Positions 11,655 through 22,241 of a stretch of 64,000 bases of DNA are shown one piece after another. The notes under the pieces are model-generated. The model had not been told where the DNA came from. It ran no database searches and saw only the letters and a list, made by a program, of their open reading frames with translations. The translations under genes and the position numbers were made by a program. Where the stretch lies: the NCBI GenBank assembly GCA_000750105.3, contig JPHH03000052.1, positions 62,001 to 126,000 of the forward strand, written 5' to 3'. Numbering within the stretch: position 1 is the first letter of the stretch; every line of letters begins with the position of its first letter. Origin of the DNA: Tolypocladium sp. Sup5 PDA-1. Taxonomy: Eukaryota; Ascomycota; Sordariomycetes; Hypocreales; Ophiocordycipitaceae.

Positions 11655-12488
11655 ATGGCCGACCCGGAACCGCAGGAAACGCTCTCGCTCGCCTCGACGT
11701 TCCCGAACCCGCCGCCGTTCTGGAAGGACTTTACGCCGGACCGCGTCGCGCGCATCGAGGACCTGCGGAGCGCGCACGCGGAGGATACGAACAATGAGGC
11801 GGGCGCCGACGCAGCGCTGGTGCGGCTGCCAGACCTGCCAGAGGACCTGACCTGCCTGCAGCCACCGCCAGAGCCCGCCGACGGGCGATGGAGGGTCTTT
11901 GGCGACCAGTACATGGTATGGACCTTTGTTCTGCCTCTGTGAGTGACACTAATTTACTGACGTCTCTCGCAGCTCGATGACAAGCTCCCCACGCTCGAGG
12001 AGCAGGGCATCGCCAACCTGCCCGCCACGGGCCCCTCGCCCTCCAAGGACGCCAAGCACTACGACCGCGCCTTTGAGCTCAAGAGGCTCGCCAAGTCGCT
12101 GCTCCTCAACTTCCTCGAGCTGGCAGGCACGCTGTCGCGCAGCCCCGCGGCCGCGGCTGCCAAGACGCAGGACCTGCGCACGCTCTTCATCAACGTGCAC
12201 CACATCCTCAACGAGTACCGCCCGCACCAGGCGCGCGAGTCGGCCATTGAACTGATGCAGGACCACCTCGACCGCACGCGCGCCGAGACGGTCGCCATAC
12301 GCACGCAGGTCGACAAGGCGCGCAGCGTGCTCGAGGGGCTGGGCAGCCTAGGGCTCGCGTCGTCGTCGTCGTGGGCGGCGGCGGATGCGCTGCCCGGGGA
12401 GGGTGGGCAGGGAGGTGCGGAGGCGAAGGGACTGGCGGCCGAGAGGGATACGGAGGCGTGGGCTGCGACGGACGCGGTGTTTGCGTGA
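11655..12488 (+). CDS. MED7: Mediator complex subunit 7
   Basis: Exons 11655-11915 and 11973-12488 (intron 57 bp, donor GTATGG, acceptor CTCGCAG) encode 258 residues. The N-terminus has the MED7 hallmark FPNPPPFWKDFT followed by a Pro-rich strand and WRVFGDQYM. After the splice comes the helical part LDDKLPTLEEQGI, then LKRLAKSLLLNFLELAGTL and INVHHILNEYRPHQARE, typical of the helix that pairs with MED21. The Ala/Gly-rich tail from about residue 210 is variable. The product is a core subunit of the Mediator middle module, bridging transcription factors and RNA polymerase II in the nucleus. Confidence 0.93.
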
Positions 12489-12913
12489 TGCTGGACAGCT
12501 TCGCATTAGAGGGGATACACAGACTCATCATGACGGGCCCTCTGTCGAGACGGCTGTCCGATGGCTGGCCTACATGCTGCCAGGACGTCATAGAAGACGA
12601 CTTGTTGTTACGGCTAAGGAAGGGCAGGCGACACGATTACGATTTGATACCATATGAAGGAGCATCTCCGCCTCTATGGTGAGGGGGTCCAAACCGTCCA
12701 ACACTAAACAGGGATGAGAAGACGGCCAAGATGGTTTCAAGGCGAACAAGCTGTTGTATAAAGCACGGCTTGCACAAGTCTCAAGAACAAGATAGGTCCA
12801 AGAAATTCCATAAACAGCCCTCCACGTCCAAAACATCAATCCTCTCGCAGTCCGAGCCTCCATGCCGCCGCCTATTCATCCCCCCATGACCCCTTCGTCG
12901 CAGCTTGCTGCCC
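12489..12913. other. convergent 3' flank after MED7
   Basis: A 425-bp spacer between the ends of MED7 and the small minus-strand gene. Nothing coding is recognised; it probably holds 3' UTRs of both. Confidence 0.45.
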
Positions 12914-13078
12914 TCACAGGATGACACACGGAATCGGGAGGCAGCAGCACTCAAAGTCGCCGCAGTCGATGCACCGCGTCTTGCCGTCGGCGGGCTTGAC
13001 GATGCTCTCGGCGAGGGACGACGCCGCGCCGCCGGGCCCGTTGCGGTTGACGAGGTCCTTGCCGGTGGTGAGGCCCAT
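12914..13078 (-). CDS. 54-residue cysteine-rich small protein
   Basis: A short intronless frame beginning MGLTTGKDLVNRNGPGG and ending in TRCIDCGDFECCCLPIP plus CVIL. It has six Cys in the last third: a CxxC, a CCC triplet and one near the end. The pattern recalls very small fungal proteins with a conserved C-terminal Cys cluster, of unknown function. It could bind metal or be lipidated; the last four residues (CVIL) fit a CaaX prenylation box, with L favouring geranylgeranylation, but this is inference. The ATG (13078) sits in a CCCATGG-like context. No introns are needed. Confidence 0.6.
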   Translation of the reverse strand: MGLTTGKDLVNRNGPGGAASSLAESIVKPADGKTRCIDCGDFECCCLPIPCVIL

Positions 13079-13872
13079 GGTGGTCGTTGGATGTGGCTGA
13101 GCCAGGGGTGTGGAGGAGCTGGCAGTACGGCACGCAGCGGGTGCGGTGTAGGGTAGACAGGGGATTGGTACGAAACGCGAAACGCCGCTCGTGTAAAGCA
13201 GGTAACTTAGGTAGTCGAGACAATTAACTTGATGAGTCTGTATTTAGACGCTGGGAGTTGTAAAGTCTGAGATAGGGATCCAAGGTGCGTCGCCGATCTA
13301 TATACAACGTCATCGGTGTGGGGTGATGTGATTGGGCATTGCGCCTGGATGGCTATGCAACCTTTGCACACGCGGCCTCACAAAGAACATGGGTTCGGGC
13401 AGTGCTCTCCAAGCCTTCATTTCCGCTTGTTGAAGTTTACTTCGTTTGTGCACATACCTAAATAACAGCACAGCCACCTCGCTCTTGGTAAAGCGGATCC
13501 TGCGAGTACAGGCCGCTCACACGCTGTTACACATCTACCGAGTACACGCACGGAACGACAGACGATATCATGATGAGAGCTTTTGTTTCATTCACCTAGC
13601 TAATACATTCAACACTCCGACGCCGTCTGCAGAACAGAACTAGACTGCCATCAACCCAACGAGAGTCGCGCCACCAGCCGTTCATGTATTCGCCCGCATC
13701 CCCATGGCAATCCCATGGTCCAATTCCGCAAGAAGCCGCCCAAAGTTACCAGACGTAGAAACAACAGGAGGAGGAGCTTCTCCAAGCACACCAAACAAGA
13801 ATCGCAAACAACCCGAGGTATTATTCATTCCACCACACAAGAGCCACCCATCATCGCTCGCAGGCGACGACC
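13079..13872. other. spacer upstream of the small Cys-rich gene, downstream of BYE1-like gene
   Basis: About 790 bp that should hold the promoter of the small minus-strand gene and the 3' UTR of the PHD/SPOC gene. Short frames here show no recognisable protein. Confidence 0.45.
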
Positions 13873-16588
13873 CTACGCCGGCCTGCGAGCGGCGGCGGCG
13901 CTGTCCTCGGCCCTCTTCTCCGTCCCTTCCTTCTCCAGCAGGGCGCCCAGGAACTGCAGATCGTCGCGCGCCCGGGGCTCCCTCTCGTATATTCCCTTGA
14001 TCACCTCCCACTCCCTGCGCGTCATCTGGAACGCCTGCGGGAGGAGGAACTGCACCGTCGGGACACTAATCAACGGGCCCAGGACCTCGTGCGCCATGGC
14101 CTGCCCAGCGCGCTGAGCCTGGCCCTTCTGCTCCTCCGACATCTGAGCTGGCACTGGCGGTGACTGGCTCGGCGTCGGGACACCGGTAGCGGATGGAACC
14201 TGAGTCGGCCGCGAGGACTGAAGCGGTTGCGGGATCGGCACCGGCGTTGTAGACTGCATGGGACCGCCAGCTTGGTGCTGAGCAAAGGCTCCCTGAGGCG
14301 TGGCCGGCGAGAATGCTGGCCCAGACGTCGAGTTGCTCCGGTGTCCCTGTCCACCATAGGCTGCCGTTGGGGTCGTGGTCGCGCTCAAGGATAGCTGCGC
14401 GGCCGCCTCCTGTGCTTGCCTCAGCTGGTCCGGTTCGTTGCGGTACACAAAGACGGCCAGCAGCATCGGCCCGGGTCGCGACTGGGGGATCTCGTTGTCC
14501 AACAGGTTCAGCATGAACTCGGGGTGTCCGTCCGTTCCCTCGCCCGGCGGCACGGGGACCAGGTACGTGTCTCTGACGTTGCCCGCCACCTTGTTGCCCA
14601 CGACGCCGTAGCGCTTCTTGCTGAGGAAGTAGTCGACGAGGTTGTTGAACTCCTGCTGCGAGTCTGGCGACACGGGGGTGATGTCGACCACCACGATGTC
14701 GGTGAGGTTGCTGTATCGCAGGCTGCACAGGTATTCGATGGCGCTCTGCTGCGGGATGCGGCCGGCGACGGTCATCTTCTTGGGGATCAGCTTGGACCAC
14801 GGCCCAAACGCGGCAAAGTTGGCGCCGCCGATGTGCTTGGCTGTGGCCTGGAAGTCGGCAATGGAGCTCATCATCAGCGACCCCCGCCACACCACCGTTG
14901 GGTCGTGTGACTCTTCCGTGGGCGAGTACGGAGGCGACTCGTTGTCGTCTTGGAGCATCCTGTCCACGTCCGGATCGAATCCGGGTCCGTTTGTGTTGAG
15001 CACCGGTGCGGATGGTCTGCGGTTGTGGGCCACTGTGGGCGACTTGACTGTCGAAAACACCATGTTGATGTCAAAGTTGGGCTGGCTCGGCGAGTGCTGC
15101 TGGAGGTCTCCTTGCGACGGCGAGCGCGCCTTGAGCTCGCCTTGATCTCCGCCAACCGACTCGCGCTTGACGAGCTGTGGGTGTTGGTCGCCTGCTCCAG
15201 CGGCACCGCCTCTGCGAGGCCCGCCGGCCATGGGTATCGGCGCGTCGTTGACCAAGCTCTCGTCCTCCACCACTTCCTCTCCCTTGTGCGTCCGACGGAC
15301 TCGGGGGCCCGTGTCCTGTGTGTACAGGATGGACTGCTTCTCTGCCCGCGCCCTCATCTCCGCCGTCTGTTTCTGCAGCTCCGCCGACGCGAGCTGCTCC
15401 GACGTCATGACGGCCAGGGTCGCAGGCGAGTGCATGCCATCCAGCAGTCCGTGGCACAGCTCAGGGTTGTTCTTCAGGTTAAACGTCAGCGACTTTATCT
15501 GCTGGCTGTACTCCTTCTGTCCCTTGGCCACGGGATGCGTGTCGAATACGGCGCGTTCAATCTGGAGTGCGTATTTCTCCGCCAGGCCATCTTCGGTGTC
15601 GCCTTCGGGGATGTCGAGCTCGTTGTTCTTGGCCATTGTCGACATGACGTGAGATAGAGACTTCTTCAACGCCTTGGCGGGCCCAACCCTTATGCCGGGG
15701 AGCTCTGATATCGAAGCCGCCAGGTCGGTCGGCGGCGTGTACTTGACGGATACGGGGACGGCATCGCGTTCTGATACTCGGCGCAGTTTAGGATTCTACA
15801 AATATGTTCAGTCAGTAACTTGTGCATGCGGCTTCATGAGGATTGTCTCTTACCTTTGCATCGACATCGTGAGAGTCTTCTCGCGACTTTCGCTTCCCTT
15901 GCTTCGCGACCGCTTCCTTCTTGTCCTTGACAGCCGGCACGTCAGGAGTCGGCGACGCCTTGGACTTGCTCCGGCTGGTGTCCTTGTCCAGATCCTCCTT
16001 GGGGTCGCTGGTCCTCTTACCCTTGGACTTTCTTCCGCCCTTTTTCTTCTTGCGCTCTGCTTCCTCCAGCTCGTGGGCCTTGCGGCGCGCCTCCCACGGC
16101 TTCTCCCCCTTGGCCATGCCGTCCAGCAGCTCCTTGTGGTCCTGCGGCCGGCACTGCTCGCACCAGTAGTTGTCGGGGATCTCGTCCTCAAAGGAGCTCA
16201 CGCCGACGCAGACATTATGCTGCCAGACGTAGCACGTCTCGCACGAGATCCAGGCCTCGCCGGAATCCTCGTCTTGCTCCGTGGCCCCGCAGACGCACCG
16301 TATGACTTCCTCGGGCTCTTGTGACTGTTCCTGCTCCTGGGCCTTCTTGGTCTTCTTGGTCTGTCGGCGCTTCGGTGCGGCGGCGGGCTCGAGTTCGTCA
16401 AAGGACTTTGTGTGTTGTCCCTTGGTCGCTCTGACGGAGCGTCGCGGCTCTGCTTCGCCTGTTGCCGCGGGGTCAGTCGATGATGATCTCGTCATGGTCG
16501 CGCGTTGCCTTGTGTCGCGTAGGGAGGAAGCTTGCGCCCGTCGTCCTCTGGGGACTGGCGCTTTGGACTTGGGTTGCTTACCAGACAT
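13873..16588 (-). CDS. Bye1/PHF3-type PHD-TFIIS-SPOC transcription elongation regulator
   Basis: Exons 16588-15854 and 15795-13873 encode 885 residues; the 58-bp intron has donor GTAAGA and acceptor TTGTAG. Residues about 96-146 are a PHD finger (CVCGATEQDEDS, ISCETCYVWQHNVC, YWCEQC). A Lys-rich linker follows. Residues about 288-400 form a TFIIS central domain (YALQIERAVFD, KSLTFNLKNN). A SPOC domain lies at about 543-690 (VVWRGSLMM, VDYFLSKKRYGVV, MLLAVFVYRNEP). This order defines the Bye1/PHF3/DIDO family, which binds RNA polymerase II through the TFIIS-like domain and H3K4me through the PHD finger. The zinc-ribbon of true TFIIS is absent. The gene is divergent from the proteasome gene. 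Confidence 0.9.
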
Positions 16589-17538
16589 GGTGCCTATGGA
16601 CTGATGGCCAGCTGGGACGCCGTGCGGATGGAGTTTTGGTTGCTTTGAGGTCTACTGAGGTGGCGGAGACGCAAAGATGCCTGTTCTCTCAAACGGACAT
16701 TGGGTTTTACGAAGCAGACAGCACTAGAATCACGACTATAGTGGCGAACCGTCCAATCCCAATCCGCCTTTGCTCTCCCCAAGTGCCGTCTCCCGATGCC
16801 GGAGGTGTCGCAAGGCCGGCAGAGATGTCCTGGGCGACTCTTCAACACGCGTGTCGAACGCGGGCGTTCAAGCAGCTCTCGTGGACGAGTAGCCAAGCTC
16901 TTGGGTAGTGGGTGGCGATGTTTGTTGCGTCAAGATGCACAAAGTTGCACCGTGATCAGCAGGCGATGAACGTCGTCGCGCGTAACGCCGATGCTGCGTG
17001 CTGGAGCGTGGTAAATGGAGCTACAAGCGCTGATGGATGTAGATGGTGGAGGATGTTGGAGGAGAAGGATTCTCAGAGATGTTTGTGGTGGAGGCGATGG
17101 CAGGTTGAGGTGGGTGGTGCGGCGCGCCCAGATTTCCTCATTGACAAATGGGGGGTACGTACCTGCCCGCCCCACACCTGCCATCCGCGGCACACGCGAC
17201 TGAAATGTGCTGCCTGACGCCGCAGAAGGTGCTGGACACCTGACAATCGAGGCCACCAGTTCCTTCCCCACAACGGCACTCCGGAGCGGAACATCTTCGG
17301 CAAAACCCAGCCTTGCTCCAAAGGGCAGCCTCAGGTATCCAGCCAAGCTACGCGGCGAGCTGTGCCTGGAGCTTCAACACCAGTGACGCCAACCAGCATC
17401 TCGACGCACAGGTGGACTTGACGATTCACCACCACCGCCAGCTTTCCTCATCGTGCTCCGGCAGTCACCACGTGGAGCTACGTCGTCGTCCTCAGATCAA
17501 ACCCTAACCATTCATCGTTTCGTCTACCGTCGCCCACA
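16589..17538. other. divergent promoter region between BYE1-like and proteasome alpha-3 genes
   Basis: 950 bp between two divergent start codons. The small frames here lack conserved motifs. It contains the two promoters and presumably their 5' UTRs. Confidence 0.5.
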
Positions 17539-18471
17539 ATGTCTCGCCGCTACGATTCCAGGGTATGTTTGCCTTATCACGGTGCAGACCCATCTGTGAT
17601 CTCGAGTTGACCAGGCCAGACAACCATCTTCTCGCCCGAGGGCCGTCTCTACCAAGTCGAGTACGCCCTCGAGGCCATCTCCCACGCCGGAACCGCCATT
17701 GGAATCCTGGCCAAGGATGGCATCGTCCTCGCCGCCGAGCGCAAGGTTACCTCGAAGCTGTTGGAGCAGGACACGTCGGCAGAGAAGCTCTATGTTCTTA
17801 ACGAGTACGCATGGCACCGTGTGATGGCACAAACCTCGGGCCACTGTTTCTGACTCGAGCATCTAGCAACATGATCTGTGCCGTCGCTGGCATGACCGCC
17901 GACGCCAACATCCTCATCAACTACGCCCGCCAAGCCGCCCAGCGCTACCTCCTCACCTACAACGAAGACATCCCCTGCGAGCAGCTCGTCCGCCGCCTCT
18001 GCGATCTGAAACAAGGCTACACACAACACGGTGGTCTCCGGCCGTTTGGTGTCTCCTTCATCTACGCCGGCTGGGACCCGCGGAGACAGTTCCAGCTGTA
18101 CCTCAGCAACCCCTCGGGCAACTACGGTGGCTGGAAGGCGACGAGCGCGGGAGCCAACAACGCGAGCGCGCAGAGCTTGCTGAAGCAAGACTACAAGGAG
18201 GACTGCACGCTCACGGAGGCTTGTGCCATGGCCGTCAAGGTGCTGAGCAAGACGATGGACTCGACGAAGCTGAGCAGCGAGAAGAGTGAGCTGCCTCCAC
18301 CTATCGGGCCGCCTTGGACCTAATACTGACTGTTTATTTCTAGTCGAGTTTGCCACTGTAGGACAGACCGAGGACGGCAAAATCTACCACCGACTTTGGA
18401 GCGCAGACGAGATCACGGCGTTATTGAAGGAGCACGACCTGGCCAAGGCCGAAGACAGCGAGGACAAATAG
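17539..18471 (+). CDS. PRE9: 20S proteasome subunit alpha-3 (yeast Pre9, human PSMA4)
   Basis: Four exons (17539-17562, 17620-17804, 17867-18285, 18344-18471) give 251 residues; introns are 57, 62 and 58 bp. The 8-residue first exon reads MSRRYDSR and joins TTIFSPEGRLYQVEYALEAI, the proteasome alpha-type signature. Further family landmarks are LNDNMICAVAGMTADANIL, CDLKQGYTQHGGLRPFGVSF, NPSGNYGGWKA and LKQDYKED. These match alpha-3 (Pre9/PSMA4) rather than other alpha subunits. It forms part of the outer gated ring of the 20S core and has no catalytic Thr, as expected. The short acidic tail (KAEDSEDK) is in line with fungal orthologues. Confidence 0.96.
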
Positions 18472-18739
18472 AGCGTCACGAGCACGATGAGATAGATGGG
18501 AGGACTTGAGAATAAGGCTGCTGGCACGCGGCCCTTGTAACAATATAACCAATCTGGAACACGCCGTGAAGGCCGTCCCTGGCATCGGTGCTCCGTACCT
18601 CCGTCTATTGTACACCCCGCCGCAAGGCCTAATCAGTCCGTAAGACTATGTGTTTACCAACCTCGAAGGGTCAAGACGTGCATGCTGCAGTGCAGGCTGC
18701 CTTTCGGCTTCATCGGTGTGCCTGCTCCCAACATCAGTC

Positions 18740-19821
18740 TCACGTGGCGCGCGCCCCTTCTAGTTCAAAGTCGTAGCCTACATCAACGCTGGCCTCCTCC
18801 TCGTCTCTAACGCGGTGCCATGCTTGAGGCTGAGCATCGGCGCCTGGTGGCGGATGAGGCTCGTCACACTTGGGGCTCGAGAGTCTGGGCCAGTGTCTCC
18901 TGTAGCTCCAGTACGCGACGGTCATTCCCAGCGCCGAACCGACGCACACATCGTATACATCATGGCGGTAGTCCTCGCACCGTGAGATGGCGATCAAGGC
19001 CGCGCCAACAAGCGGCAGCAGGCAAAGCAGCGCACGGCTGAGATCTCGCCCGCCCACGGCGTAGTGGAAGACGTGCAGCTGCCCGGCGAGGAAGAGGCTC
19101 AGGAAGCCCAGACCGGCAAAGGAAAAGGACGAGTGGCCGGACGGGAACGAGCGCCAGCCGTCTTGCAGCGTGTGGTCGTCGGTCGCGGTGCACACGTCGA
19201 GCGTCACGAGGACGTTGGGCTTGGTATCTGGCGCGGGGTGGCAGCGGTCCAGCAGGTCCGGGCGAGGGCGGCCGACGGCGTTCTTGATGATGTCGGTGAG
19301 GACGGAGCTGAGGCATATGGCGATGGCGAAGGACAGGTACGTGACCTCGTGCTTGGCAATAGATGACCGAAAGGCGAGGTTGTAGGCGATTAGGATGCCC
19401 AGGGGGATATACAGGGCGTAGACAAAATTCATGGCTGCTGGGCGTGAGCTGCGTGAAAGGCCTCATGGAGATGTGAGGGCGGTGGATACGTACGCACGGA
19501 GACGCGCTCATGGCTGGCATGGGGGTAGGATATGTTGAGGTCGTTGACGAAGAACATGCGATGAAACGGCGTGACGAGTTTGACGAGCTGCGAATAAGAC
19601 GTCAGTGGACCGGAGCTGCCTCAACGTGTTGGCAGCGGCTCACCAAGATCCATCCTGTGAGCAGGACGATGAAGCCGACGTAGTCCGGAGCATGCGTAGT
19701 CTATGGCCGTCAGTCCCAGTATTGGAGGGCGTAGATTAGAGCGACTTACTCTCCACAGCCTGCCCAAGGAAGACCTGGGAACCGTCGTCGAGGACGAGCT
19801 GTTGCGCCGTGCCGGAGCCAT
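18740..19821 (-). CDS. DPP1-like PAP2 lipid phosphatase (diacylglycerol pyrophosphate phosphatase family)
   Basis: Four exons, 19821-19750, 19700-19644, 19587-19494 and 19434-18740, encode 305 residues. The introns (49, 56 and 59 bp) have GTAAGT, GTGAGC and GTACGT donors. Several membrane helices are visible, including YVGFIVLLTGWIL and FVYALYIPLGILIAYNLAF. The PAP2 motifs are intact: KNAVGRPRPD, FPSGHSSFSFAG and SRCEDYRHDVYDV, giving the catalytic Arg/His/Asp set. The HERVSV stretch before the second helix is typical of the Dpp1/Lpp1 group. It should dephosphorylate diacylglycerol pyrophosphate, phosphatidate or lysophosphatidate at a vacuolar or ER membrane. The cytosolic C-terminus is acidic and poorly conserved. 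The first two short exons rest on splice logic only. Confidence 0.9.
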
Positions 19822-20437
19822 CGTGGGCGCGTGAATGGGGCTGACTCTCTCACCACCCTGAAACTAACACAATTGACCCAAAGCCATACGAGGCTGCTGT
19901 TCGGATACCTAGGACTGAGGTGAGCTGAGGGCCGTTATAGGCGTTAGGTGAGTGAGGAGAAGAGAATGTGAGGCACGGCGTTGAAGCAATGATGAGCAAG
20001 GGGGGATTACGAGTCGAGGAGCTGCTGTTGGGCAGACGTCTCGAGGCTTTTGACGGGATCCTGGGGCATATTGCTACTATGTTGGCTTGTCCCGTACCAA
20101 CGAACGCACAAAACGATACCGTGTAGACATATTCTAGATTCAGAAGTTTCTCAGAATTTTCCTTGATAGATTACATCTTCTCTTTTGCAAAAGTTGCAGC
20201 AAAAGGACACCTAAACCGGACGCGACGGTTCATCGTGACCTGGACACGGCGGTACAGGGTAGGTCGTGCTGCTCGGTCATCCCGTGCCGTGACGGAACTG
20301 CCTGCCCCACCACTGCCTACCTAAGCTCTGGAGTTTTTGACTGTTGACATCACCTGCATCACCTGCATCACCAACGAGCCTGCGACCTCGAATCCGCACA
20401 CCCAGAGGATGAAGCCATTCGCGACCATCACGGCAGC
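19822..20437. other. divergent promoter region between DPP1-like and WW/FF genes
   Basis: 616 bp between divergent starts, including an AT-rich block near 20100-20200. No coding frame is recognisable. Confidence 0.45.
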
Positions 20438-22225
20438 ATGCTAAAGTCGACATACAAGCCGTCCGCGGCGGCAGCGGCAGCAGCAGCGCCCCTACCGCCA
20501 GGCTGGACGGAGCACAAGGCACCGACGGGCCACCCCTACTACTACAACACGGAAACGAAAGAGTCGACGTACAAACGACCCGGCCTGCCTCTTGCGCAAC
20601 CCGCACCCGGACCAGCGACCGCATACACGCCCTACCCTAATGTCCCGAACCTCGCCGACCCCAACGTCGCCAATGCCTACTTGGCCCAGCTCAACCCGCA
20701 GCCCCAGTCCCATCATCGCGGTGGCTACGGCGGGGGACGTGGTGGACGAGGGGGCTTCGATGGACGGCCACGGCCGCAGCCGATAGACAAGCCGCGAAGA
20801 AAGGAGGCGATTCCGGGGTGCGAGCCGTGGATCCTCGTCTACACAAAGTACTCGCGGCGCTTCGTCTACAATCCCGTCAAGAACACCAGCTACTGGCGTA
20901 TACCCGAGAAGCTGATGCCGGGGATCTTGGAACTGGACAAGGCGCGGATACGCGGCAAGGCTACGGGCGAAGAGGACGGAAGCAAGACGGCGACCGAGGA
21001 GAAGAAGGACGAGGCAACGAAGGACGAAGCACAGAAGGAGACGCAGGCTCATGACGCGCATGCAGGAGACAGCTCCGAGTACGAAGAGGTCGAGGTGACC
21101 GACGATGAGGACGGTGGCGATGAACTCGACGGAGAGCATCCCTCGAAGCGACAACGAACAGGCGATCCTTCCGGAGAAGACGAACAGAACGGGCCGGTCG
21201 AGTTCACTGAAGCGGATATTGCGGCGCAGCTGCAGCTCATGGGCGACGAGTACGGGCTCGAGCCAGGGGACTACGACGACGGAAACATGGAAAGCTGGCC
21301 CGAAGGCACCGAAGGTGTAGCCTTCTCAGAAGAGGACGCAAAGTTCCTCTTCAAGGATTTGCTCAACGACTTCAACATCAACCCCTACAGCCCCTGGGAC
21401 AAGCTCCTAGAAGAGGGCAAAGTCATCGACGACCCCCGGTACACGGCTCTTAGTACGACCAAGGCCCGCAGGGAGTGCTGGGACGAATGGATGCGCGAGA
21501 AGATTGCAGAGCGCAAGGAGCAGCGAGCGAAGCAGGAGAAGACGGACCCCAAGGTCGCGTACATGGCATTCCTGCAGGAAAAGGCGACGCCCAAGCTCTA
21601 CTGGCCCGAGTTTCGGAGGAAATACAAAAAGGAGGAGCCGATGAAGGACATGAAGCTGTCAGACAAGGACCGCGAGAAGGCGTACCGCGAGCACATTAAC
21701 CGGCTGAAGATGCCGCAGGCGACGCTCCGGTCCGACCTGACGGCCCTGCTCAAGGCCCAGCCGGTCCACTTGCTACACAACAAGTCGCTGTCGAGCGGCT
21801 TGCCGACACAAGTCCTCACTGATATACGATACATTTCGCTCGATCCCAAGGCGCGCGACCCGCTGATCGAGGCGTACGTGCAGTCGCTCCCGCCGCCGCC
21901 GCAGGACCCCGACGCAGCGGCTGAGGACGACGCGGAGAGGCGCAAGGAGCGGGAGGCGCGCGAGAGGCGGGAACAAGCGCTGCAGGAGCGGGACCGCGTC
22001 GTGGAGGAGCAGAAGCGCAGGCGGGAGCGCGAGGTTGCGGCGAGCAAGGCGCGGCTACGGGAAGGGGAGCGGGAGATTGAGGTGGCTATGCGGGTGGACA
22101 GGAGGGGGCTGCAGAGGCAGCTGGCGCATGGGCGGGCGGATGCGGATGCGGATGCGGGTGCGGATGGAGAGGATGGCTCGTCTCAAGGACGAGAGGACGT
22201 TGTTCATACAGATGAAGTTATATGA
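20438..22225 (+). CDS. WW/FF-domain protein, TCERG1 (CA150)/Dre4-like splicing factor
   Basis: An intronless frame of 595 residues. A WW domain lies near residues 19-48 (PLPPGWTEHKAPTG then YYYNTETKESTYKRP); the second Trp is replaced by Tyr, as in several of these splicing proteins. A second, divergent WW-like stretch covers about 128-165 (PWILVYTKYSRRFVYN). Between them is a Gly/Arg-rich GGYGGGRGGRGG segment. An FF domain follows at about 298-365 (FKDLLNDFNINPYSPWDKLL), then a second FF-like helical segment, and the C-terminus is a highly charged coiled coil. Family knowledge points to a nuclear role linking transcription and pre-mRNA splicing. Its stop is only 16 bp from the stop of the convergent Nudix-eIF2B gene. 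Confidence 0.82.
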   Translation: MLKSTYKPSAAAAAAAAPLPPGWTEHKAPTGHPYYYNTETKESTYKRPGLPLAQPAPGPATAYTPYPNVPNLADPNVANAYLAQLNPQPQSHHRGGYGGGRGGRGGFDGRPRPQPIDKPRRKEAIPGCEPWILVYTKYSRRFVYNPVKNTSYWRIPEKLMPGILELDKARIRGKATGEEDGSKTATEEKKDEATKDEAQKETQAHDAHAGDSSEYEEVEVTDDEDGGDELDGEHPSKRQRTGDPSGEDEQNGPVEFTEADIAAQLQLMGDEYGLEPGDYDDGNMESWPEGTEGVAFSEEDAKFLFKDLLNDFNINPYSPWDKLLEEGKVIDDPRYTALSTTKARRECWDEWMREKIAERKEQRAKQEKTDPKVAYMAFLQEKATPKLYWPEFRRKYKKEEPMKDMKLSDKDREKAYREHINRLKMPQATLRSDLTALLKAQPVHLLHNKSLSSGLPTQVLTDIRYISLDPKARDPLIEAYVQSLPPPPQDPDAAAEDDAERRKEREARERREQALQERDRVVEEQKRRREREVAASKARLREGEREIEVAMRVDRRGLQRQLAHGRADADADAGADGEDGSSQGREDVVHTDEVI

Positions 22226-22241
22226 TACAGTGATCTGTTCG

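Noticed and set aside
15669..15812. Treating the PHD part and the TFIIS/SPOC part as two separate genes
   Set aside because: A 58-bp intron with GTAAGA donor and TTGTAG acceptor joins them in frame, and the combined domain order is that of the Bye1/PHF3 family.
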